Source: Aporrectodea caliginosa (Eukaryota > Annelida > Clitellata > Crassiclitellata > Lumbricidae). Taken from it: a stretch of DNA of 64,000 nucleotides. The notes under the pieces were generated by a model. The model did not search any database. It was not told where the DNA came from and worked only from the letters and a program-made list of their open reading frames with translations. The stretch is from positions 2,651,344 through 2,715,343 of the forward strand of contig JACEVL010001161.1 in the NCBI GenBank assembly GCA_020284085.1. The letters run 5' to 3'. Made by a program: the position numbers and the translations under genes. How positions within the stretch are numbered: the first letter of the stretch is position 1; the number at the start of each line of letters is the position of its first letter. This document shows positions 55,953-64,000 of this stretch, piece after piece.

Positions 55953-57300
55953 AGGGCCTATAATAGGCCTACGTAGCCTACAATACGCCAGAATTATTAA
56001 ATTGAAGACTAATTATCAGCTCGGTCCGAGAACAGCACAATGATTTTATTATTTCCAAAACAAAGAAAAGCATTTTTTCAAATAAAAAACGCATCGATTA
56101 ATTTCTTAAAATGTAAAAAACTAAGCCGATGTTTAATGCAATAAAAATTTCTTTTCCCCCTGAAAAGGCTACGAAGATTTCTGCTTCATTCACCTACAGG
56201 ATGGACGCCTCTGGTCTGTTGCCAGATGACTTTGTCTAATTACATAACAAGGTCACGTTGCAATGGAGTAAATGGACAACTGATCAATTGCTATCTGAAC
56301 TGAGCCAAATTATGTTTCGGCTACAAATGACTTCAGCATCATTTAGGTTGCACAGGCAATGCTTTTGTGAGGTACTTAAAACTGCAGAGGTGTAGCCAGG
56401 AAAACATTTCGGAGGGGTTTTAAGTTTTCGGGGTGGTTTTCCATTTGAAATGGTTGTATTTTTCTACATTTTAAAAGGTGCTATAGTAAGTAGGTGTTTA
56501 GAGAAACACATACCTAGGAAGATTGCTGGTTCCATCAACTGCTTCACGTGTACAGTGTTGCAATTCTGCACTCCTATTGTTGCAATTACACTCCTATGAC
56601 ACGAGTAAACTGTTTAATGGATTGCGAGTGTGGAAAGCAATTGTACTTACAAGAGATGATCGATTGATATCTTGTGTGTTATAATAGGTGCTAATGGTGC
56701 TACAGAAGTTTTGAGATTAGATTAATCATGAGCTTATCAAGAGCCTTGAACGAATTCAAATACATTTGCCTGAACTGTCACCAGGACACCAAAGCATGAC
56801 TACATCACTCATCCTACAGATGTTGCACTGACTGAAGCTTCCCTATCATATTGAAATTCAACGTTCTTTCACTGACCCATAACTCCTGTAATGCTCCCAA
56901 CCCACGATTATGTAGCCTATGTATCTGGACTTTCGTAAAGCGCATTTTAGGAACCACTCAAAACCCCTAACCTTCTACAACTCTTTACCACCACCCTAAC
57001 ATCCCATTCTACCCAAGCTCTCATATGTGTCCATCCACCTTATTTACTTACCTGTCTGACCTCTTTGGATCTTGACCTGGAACCGATTTCGACCAGCGCC
57101 TATCGATTATATTTCAACCATTGACATAATATTTATATCTTACGTCGATGGTTTCAACTAAGAGCCTTTGAATAAGCTGCATGGTTCCCGCGTCTTCGCT
57201 TTAATGGGCGATTTAGAAATCTCGAGATTACGATTAGTATTATATAAATCAATAAAGCACACGGTCGAGTCCGAGGCTGCAGTGCACATATAGGCTAGGC
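55953..57300. other. No gene recognised
   Basis: A hAT-like left end (CAGAGGTGTAGCCAGG at 56386) lacks a partner. Otherwise only unconserved sequence is present. Confidence 0.35.
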
Positions 57301-57307
57301 TAGCTTT

Positions 57308-57524
57308 CAATTCAATTCTTTTTTTTTTATTGAAGCCATTAAAGTGAAGCAAAGGTAACATGATTATTTTCCATTGTTCGCATCACAACACAGTAGCAGC
57401 AAGATTAGTTTTCATCACTAGCCACAAAAGGGAACCCCGAAAGGACAATAGTCCCGCTAGCTGGGGTCACCTAAGTTACTATTATCGCAGTACATGATAA
57501 CAACAGAAGGACTTAGAGTCAATA
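57308..57524 (-). mobile_element. Dispersed 210-bp retroposon-like repeat, copy 2
   Basis: It aligns base for base with 48406-48616 apart from a longer T-run (57318-57327) and a few substitutions or small insertions. Confidence 0.75.
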
Positions 57525-58465
57525 TTCAGTATCGAATCAAAAAAAGCTATAGCGTAAAACATAAACCTTAACTACATACAAACTAAACAAAAAAACCTTA
57601 ACTACACAGTTATAGCCTTTACTCAGGAAGCACGAAAATGTAACCTAGTTGGTTATAAACCGAACTATGCAGCAAGGTGGGATTGCAGAAAAGAATAAAG
57701 ATGTATTGCAAATTAAGGCGTATTACTTGGCGTAATAATTCTCTAATAATTAACTTAAACGTGAATGCGTATAGGTGAACAATGACAGGCAACATTCTTC
57801 GTTTGTGCCTTCTGATATTCTTTGTTTTCAATAGTGTCTGCTAATAACATAACCTGTCCACATTGATAATTCTTCATTACCTGTTGACCTGCTATTTTCC
57901 TTTACTTTGGTGCAAATCTGACACTGAAGAGCAAGAATCATGTTAAGCCCTGATCGAGACTCTTGGGCTGCTATTATAAATTTTAATCAATAACTTGTCA
58001 CTGACAGAACGAATTTCACTTCTTCCCATGTAGGCCTAGCGATATTTTCACATTGATGTCGACAATAACTATAAGGTTGAGACGACGTCTTTTTGTGTGC
58101 TCGCATAATTTGTGATAGTAGAAAGAGGTAAGTTATTAGGCCTAGTAGGTAGGGTTAAAGATTATCATCAAAGACCCAGCTATAGGCGCTCGCTGAGAAG
58201 CGTTGGTTATTAGACTCGAACCCGTGGTCTTTGAACTGTTAGCAGATGTGAATGAGTCGCGCCTGACTGATTTAGTAACTGTTATCTCTGACTAGACTCC
58301 TTTGGTGTGATAGCCAGGCCGAGTCCACGGCCAGGCGTATGCGGTCGCGTTATAATGGACTTGGATATCGTCCAGAGTTGACAGGCAGTAATTCCGCTTG
58401 CGATGTGATCGGACTGTACTTAAAGGAGGTATCATTATTCGTCAGTCGGGTAATGGAGAACAAGG

Positions 58466-58612
<147 letters not shown>

Positions 58613-58618
58613 TAAGGT

Positions 58619-58700
58619 GCAGTGGCGGCGCCAGACACTTTTTGTAACCAGAGCAAAATCCAGAGCAATCAAACAAGTAACCAGTGCAGCAGCGGTGATT
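58619..58700 (+). repeat. hAT-end repeat fragment related to 13.99 kb
   Basis: It begins CAGTGGCGGCGCCAGACACT immediately after the GT array and matches the minus strand of 13993-13915. No right end was found. Confidence 0.55.
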
Positions 58701-58817
58701 TATGGCAAGCGTGGTAGCGCGAGGCCGCGAGCTTATATAATTGTAATTAGCAACTTTTATTGCGCCGGTGTCTAATGCACAAGGCATCAACCGATGGCAC
58801 AACCGATATGGTGACCA

Positions 58818-58881
58818 CACACACACACACACACACACTCACACACGCATACACCCACGCGCACACACACGCACACACACA
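58818..58881. repeat. (CA)n imperfect repeat
   Basis: CACACA with CTC/CGC interruptions, 200 bp from the complementary GT array. Confidence 0.9.
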
Positions 58882-58959
58882 GAGGCGTCTACCCCCTCCC
58901 CTCCACCTGGAATGGAAGAACAACCCACCCTCCCCATTTTGGCCGACTCATGTATAAGA

Positions 58960-60410
58960 GACTCAGAAGTCACTCATACATGTACCGTAACTGTAAATTA
59001 ATATACACCAGCATAGCCCATTACAAAGTTACTACACGCGGCAACTAAAATAAGAAGTCATTATACTGTAAATGTCCATTAAAAATGTGTTCTGACCAGT
59101 AGCGACTACAGATTAATAAAACAATAAATTTCACAGATAACAAAGCACCAGTGACCGGTAGAATAGAATAACAACTTTATTCTATGCGTCTATGTTATAT
59201 GCAACGGGTATGGACCGTATGGTAATGGTACAACACAATGTGAACACATGCAAACAATGTTAAGTTTGCAGCTTTATTCAAAATATTGACTAGTAGGCCT
59301 AGGGCCCTAGGCCAACAATTAACTTTCTTAATGCAACATAGCTCTAATGCAGCAATTGCCTACCATTTAATTATGTGATGAACTTTTAACGCAAATGTTT
59401 CAGAAAAGATCAGGACAAAGAATTTAAAAAAATTAAATCAATACGTGGTGATGAATTTAGATATGCAACCTATAATATGTAGGCCTAGGCCTAGATAAGT
59501 GTAGGCCTATAATTCTGAATTATTATAACCCACCACTAAGAAATTTCCCGTTGCTGGTAGCCAAAATAAAATATTATGCCTAATTATAGCACGATGCTAA
59601 TAATCCGAATTCTCCCCAGGTATTGTCTGTATAGACTGCTCTCTATAGGTGTCGAGAATTTCTGCTGATGTTGATGCTTAGTGATTAGAACTCTCGGCGA
59701 AATAACACTTGTCAAGAAACAATAAAATTCCCTATTCTATGGTGTAATGAATATCACCTTCAACAACCAGTTACCCGGTACGCCCTAACACTATATACGA
59801 CTGCAACTCTAGCATTGAAAGGCACAGTTTTACATCATGCTAAACATGTAGCTGCTCTTATCCATTGCAGGCTTCTGCTGGTCGGAAATCTAATAGGCCT
59901 AAGAAACATCTGTTATTAGCTTCATAAACTTTACAAAGGGACCACTGTTTGAAGACTGAGGTATCCTACGTGCACAGCAATTAAGTGTCTAACAGGTCGT
60001 TAGATACTTTTGCTAGATCTTCATCATTTGTCGCCTTCATCAATTGCCACGGTGAGAGCTTCGGTCGGCTTGGCATCTCCAGTAAGCGTGACCTGAAGTG
60101 ATAAGAGGTGTGTTCCACCACTGATGCCTCTTTGAGTTGAAGCGAACCTGGGGTGTATTGGGCCGAGATAACATGTGTCTTCGATTATCATACATGATAC
60201 ATAAATAATTTAATTTTCGTACTGAAGGGCGTTATATTAACTGAAATCAACAACAATGCAGTTTGTGCCCAAAAAGTTAAACCCCTCCAATTCTGGCATC
60301 GGTTGGAGAAGGTTAGTGCCAAGTGGTTTTGAGGGGTTCCTAATTAATGTGCTTATAAGTAACAGTTGTAATGTCTCGTTTCCCACTCATGTAATATATG
60401 GGATATTCAA
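58960..60410. other. No gene recognised
   Basis: AT-rich unique-looking sequence with several TAGGCCTA palindromes (59297, 59483-59510). No coherent frame. Confidence 0.35.
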
Positions 60411-60425
60411 CAGTTGATCCCATAC

Positions 60426-60427
<2 letters not shown>

Positions 60428-60469
<42 letters not shown>

Positions 60470-60470
60470 G
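60428..60470. repeat. (TA)n microsatellite
   Basis: TA units with a single TTTA break. Degenerate TATA runs extend to 60550. Confidence 0.9.
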
Positions 60471-60750
60471 CAATATAATATCGACTTTATGTATATATCG
60501 ACTATTATATATGTCGACTGTGTATATATATATATGATATATATATACATAATATGTAGGGCCTATATTGGATCAACTCCATGTGGTTTCCCAAATTTAT
60601 TAGAAATTGAATGGTTACAAATTTCAACCATAAGTTATTATGGAGATTTTTATACGGTCTCGTTTTTCCACTCACATTGTATTAGGCCTACTGTCACAAA
60701 GTATTCGCCAAGAACTCGTCTCGCGACGCTGAGGATTGAAGGAGAGCAGA

Positions 60751-60832
60751 ATGGGTGTAGGAGACGAAGGCTACATCCGCTACAACTGCAGGATGAAGCC
60801 ATCCGATGTCAGAGAGGGGAGGGCGCTCACAG
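60751..60832 (+). CDS. Candidate first coding exon, unidentified
   Basis: The ATG at 60751 has a strong context (A at -3, G at +4) and an in-frame TGA 21 bp upstream. The frame reads MGVGDEGYIRYNCRMKPSDV and stays open to a donor, ACAG|GTGACA, at 60832, leaving one base. Codon content looks protein-like, but no downstream exon was found before the window end. The DEGYIRY string faintly recalls the N-terminus of some class II aldolase/adducin-type proteins. I do not rely on that. Confidence 0.3.
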
Positions 60833-61220
60833 GTGACACAGATAAGATAACATCGGATTTGGCAGCTAACATGCTATTCTAAAGAATGGGTCTACAACTG
60901 GCGAAACAATAAACGGAAAATAATACAGGCTATACAGCGCATATATATGCCTAAACTTATAGGAAAATTTGTATGGCCCCTAATAATGCGCTTCATCTAG
61001 CTTTAGCTAATAGCCTACCATAGAAAGGCCTAGATTCGTTACGAGAAGTTAAAGATTTCAATGAGCGAGATAAAGATTCAGTGACAGACAGGGTTTGAAT
61101 TGTCAAACTTTAACTCCGGAGGGGGTTGAAAAATTCGTACATGTCCGGATGTCCAGACTCGAGTTTCTTACGAACCCGGAACCAATATCGGCCTATAGGC
61201 TTACGTGCTAAATTGTATTG

Positions 61221-62045
61221 CAGGGATGGCGAACCTATAACACGCGTGCCCAGTGGGCCAGTGGCACGCGCTGAAAGTTTTCAATGGGCAAAATTTCAAA
61301 CTTAGATAGACCTATACAAAATCAAGGTATAGGAATCCAAATTTTCTTTCATGAAGGTTTTTATTGTAACACCATTCTAAAATCATCTTTGAAATGGTGC
61401 CTTATAATTCATTTTCTTGTTACGCTTTGCCAATTAAAACCTACATGAGATAAACAATTAGACTATAAGACTTATATAGGGGCCATCCATAAATGACGTC
61501 ACGCACCTAGGGGGTCGGGGGGTCGGAAATTTGTGACGATGTGTGACATGGGGTGGGGTCTGAGAAGTGTGACGTCACACCAGGACCAGGTCTATGTTCT
61601 TAAATTTAACAATTAACAACAATTTAATTTTAATAATAACAGCACTAATTTTGAGGATTAAATTTTCATTATTTTTTATTATTTTAATGTATACGGGCAC
61701 CATTATTAATAATTTTCTAATTATTTCAATATTTGGTCACCCTTAGATTTTAAAATATTCATGCTTTCCCTATTTGTTCCATGAAGGGGCATTTTGCTTC
61801 GCCATGGAAATTTGGTTTTAGGGGGTCAGAGCTTTGTGACGTCATTTTCAGAGGGGTGTTACTTTTGTGACGAAGTGTGACGAGGGGAGGGGGGTTAAAA
61901 ATCGGCCAAAATTGCGTGACGTCATTTATGGACGGCCCCTTATAGGCCTATGCTGCAAAATTCCGAGAGGCATGCGAGGGTATAGGCTATAATTTGAACT
62001 GTTTTAGCGGCATTTTGGCACGCACCTTAAGGTTCGCCAGCCCTG
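61221..62045. mobile_element. hAT MITE with exact duplication, host to another MITE
   Basis: The exact octamer TTGTATTG flanks it (61213-61220, 62046-62053). The ends are CAGGGATGGCGAACC and, inward, CAGGGCTGGCGAACC, followed on both sides by GCGTGCC blocks. Removing the inner MITE (61479-61939) leaves a 364-bp element, the usual size of this kind. Confidence 0.92.
61479..61939. mobile_element. GGGGCCGTCC MITE, copy 2 (nested)
   Basis: It is over 90% identical to 13208-13673, with shorter G-runs. The ends are GGGGCCATCC and, inward, GGGGCCGTCC. It inserted into the hAT element at 61221-62045. The immediate flanks are TTATATA and TTATAGG. Confidence 0.85.
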
Positions 62046-62604
62046 TTGTATTGGATGTGGGTGTTCGTACCTGATCCTTAGCCTATCTGTGTAAAAATCG
62101 AACAATTAATGAAGAATATAGTAATTATTGGAAAGCTCTTGAGTTTTTCCCCCAGACGATTAATAGCTCTAGGAATAATGACAACGAACACTGAAGTGGT
62201 ATGAATGACAACAGAGGAAAAACAAATTAATAGTTTTCATTAATTAAGCAAATAATTTCGAACTATGACTAGGTGATTCAGCTGTCCTTGGCAAGCCTGT
62301 ATACGTGTAACTCCATTTTTGCCTGACTCCAACCAATAACATATTTCTCGGAATTCCACTGCAGCGCGAGAGGTGGACCATTAAATTTATACTAGGCTAA
62401 GCATTAATAACTAATAAGTCATTTACAGACGCAGCCTGACGATCAACCCGTTTCTTCCGCTGGTGTGATAGAGATTCATTTGACTGAATCCTCTCGTAAA
62501 TCAGCTGAAGAAACAGGCATTTTAGTTGCAAGTCCTTTAAACTTGCTCTATTCTTTACTTTACATGTGGACCTACGTCCATTCGCAGAAAGCTGCACTGG
62601 GGGT

Positions 62605-63000
62605 TTAACTTAACCATGCCCCAGGTAATATTTTGGAAGTAACTGGAAAGTTGACAAATAAATCGGGGGTGGGTGGATGGGTTGAACGCTCCAAAGTCCC
62701 AACACCCCACAAATCAATCATCGATGTAAAGCGAAATTGCAAAAGTCTCAGCCAGAAAATAATCGATGACGTACCTGTAAGATAAATAAAATTCCGCCAG
62801 TCACAACGCTCGATCGAGAGTCCTTTGGTTAGTTGTCCAAAACGCGAATGCTGAATCCTCTCCGCGCAACGAACCCTTAAAGCGATCATCGTAGGTGCAC
62901 TCCTCACGCACGTGGTTCCCTCCCACGTCCGAAACCGATTTGGCAGATCCATCCAAAACACTCCTAACACTTCACCTTCGACCGTCACCGCCCCAAAAAC
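62605..63000 (-). other. CpG-rich possible leader exon, unidentified
   Basis: On the minus strand a frame opens at 62988 (MTVEGEVLGVFWMDLPNRF) and runs through a strong donor, CTTACAG|GTACGTCA, near 62775. The protein is not recognised. No partner exon could be placed, so it may be an untranslated first exon. Confidence 0.25.
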
Positions 63001-64000
63001 ATATTGGGAAGATTAATTCTTGCATCGGCCAAAAAACGATACACGGATGAATTCATTATAATAATAAACGAGAATCTGGGGCGAGAAATACATCCAGCAA
63101 GCCATACGTCTATCGTGGATCAAATACATTTTCCGCTCATGCAATGGGAAACCTGCCAACGCTAGGCCTAGATAACAGCTCATTCACTGAGCATCAACAG
63201 GGACTGCTATGCTACGTAGCCTACCATTTGTAATTTTGGCCAATGTGGTACGTAAACCACTTACACGGCTCCCGAGACAGTACTGTAGAGGAGCCATTTT
63301 GCCAAAGTGGTTAGACTGCGCAATGACTTATTGCTGACGATAATACGTTTATTTACTGCCTTAGGCCTACAACCCCTTTGATATGAGGCAGCGCTCGTGA
63401 ATAAGCTGGTGCTCTGTGACTCCTTGCCTTTAGAAGAGCGCTGTCGAAATTCGGAGTTTACGAGTAGGCCTACGATAAACGACGTCATCAATCATCATAA
63501 CAAGGATGATTGGTATCACTTTCTCAACTCGTTCTACATTAGACGCAGCGTACACGCTCTTACCGATGTAGCTAACTGGGCTTGGTTAAGTTGATTTGAT
63601 TACATTCTGAAAGGAAAGAACCTCTGAAGGTCTGACCGCTGGGGGCCCTTGTACCGCCGGGGGCCCTTGTGCTTTGCACAACCTACACAACCCATTGCTA
63701 CGCCACTGCTCGCGACTCTTTACAGCTGCAAAAGCATTGATGAGATCATCGATATTAATTGTTTCAACCGTCTCTCTTTCAATGAACGGCATTGCCAATT
63801 CGTCAATCGGGTCCCGCTCATTGCGCACCTTAAAATTTAAAATAATGATCGAGTTTTAATCAGTTTCAGTTTTGAAAAATTTCTCTCACAGCTAGCAGAA
63901 CTGACACACATTGTTAAAAAAATATGCGTAGTGCCTTTGTAGGATTGAGATATAGGCCTATTCCTCGTATCCCCACTGGATGAGTAACAATATTATAATA
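63000..64000. other. No gene recognised
   Basis: A hAT-like right end (TGCTACGCCACTG, 63697-63710) follows two copies of GGGGGCCCTTGTAC/GCTTTG. The left end is not identified. Short frames on both strands show no motifs. Confidence 0.35.

Noticed and set aside
58195..58265. tRNA gene on the minus strand
   Set aside because: It has the B-box-like GGTTCGAGTC but no consistent acceptor or anticodon stem. It is a probable SINE remnant.

Overview
The window is nuclear DNA from an animal, most likely an invertebrate. Its genes have introns with GT/AG junctions. It carries tRNA-derived SINEs, CR1/Jockey-type LINEs, a mariner remnant, very many hAT-type transposons and long microsatellites. The coding content (a RING/B-box/NHL TRIM protein, a Mieap/SPATA18-like protein, a Golgi-type GT32 glycosyltransferase) is metazoan. 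The palindrome TAGGCCTA recurs dozens of times. The species cannot be named from the sequence alone.

Three protein-coding genes can be reconstructed, all on the minus strand. (1) 28135 to 17430 is a five-exon gene of 392 codons. It encodes a Mieap/SPATA18-like protein with an N-terminal membrane segment, a disordered linker, a coiled coil and a C-terminal MIEAP domain. All four introns agree in phase, and the total reading frame closes exactly. (2) 38024 to 33278 is a two-exon coding region, with a probable 5' UTR exon ending at 42000. It encodes a 622-residue type II membrane glycosyltransferase with two GT32-like units; only the second keeps the DXD motif. (3) 49186 to 43446 is a three-exon TRIM gene with a RING, two B-boxes, a coiled coil and a C-terminal NHL-type propeller. 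A probable leader exon ends at 52306. A weaker candidate first exon on the plus strand lies at 60751-60832.

By region: 1-5.8 kb is T-rich and almost free of repeats, perhaps UTR or intron. 5.9-16.9 kb is a dense mosaic of transposons, including a mariner relic, a Ty3-type integrase relic and a 39-bp tandem array split by SINEs. 17.4-28.1 kb is the Mieap-like gene with TE-filled introns. 28.2-33.2 kb is intergenic with purine-rich DNA and SINEs. 33.3-42.3 kb is the glycosyltransferase gene. 43.4-52.5 kb is the TRIM gene. 52.8-64 kb is mostly transposons and simple repeats.

The strongest overall pattern is transposon architecture. Fourteen elements can be delimited to the base by inverted ends and flanking direct repeats: thirteen have 8-bp hAT-type duplications (seven exact or nested-exact, the others with one or two mismatches) and one has a 9-bp duplication. 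Several are nested: a LINE inside a hAT transposase gene, a LINE plus a foldback inside another hAT, and a MITE inside a hAT. I found no evidence of a new enzymatic system. The more unusual items are the tandem active/degenerate GT32 protein, the membrane-anchored Mieap-like protein, and the hAT element filled with GGGTAC-type repeats and a (TAC)n array.
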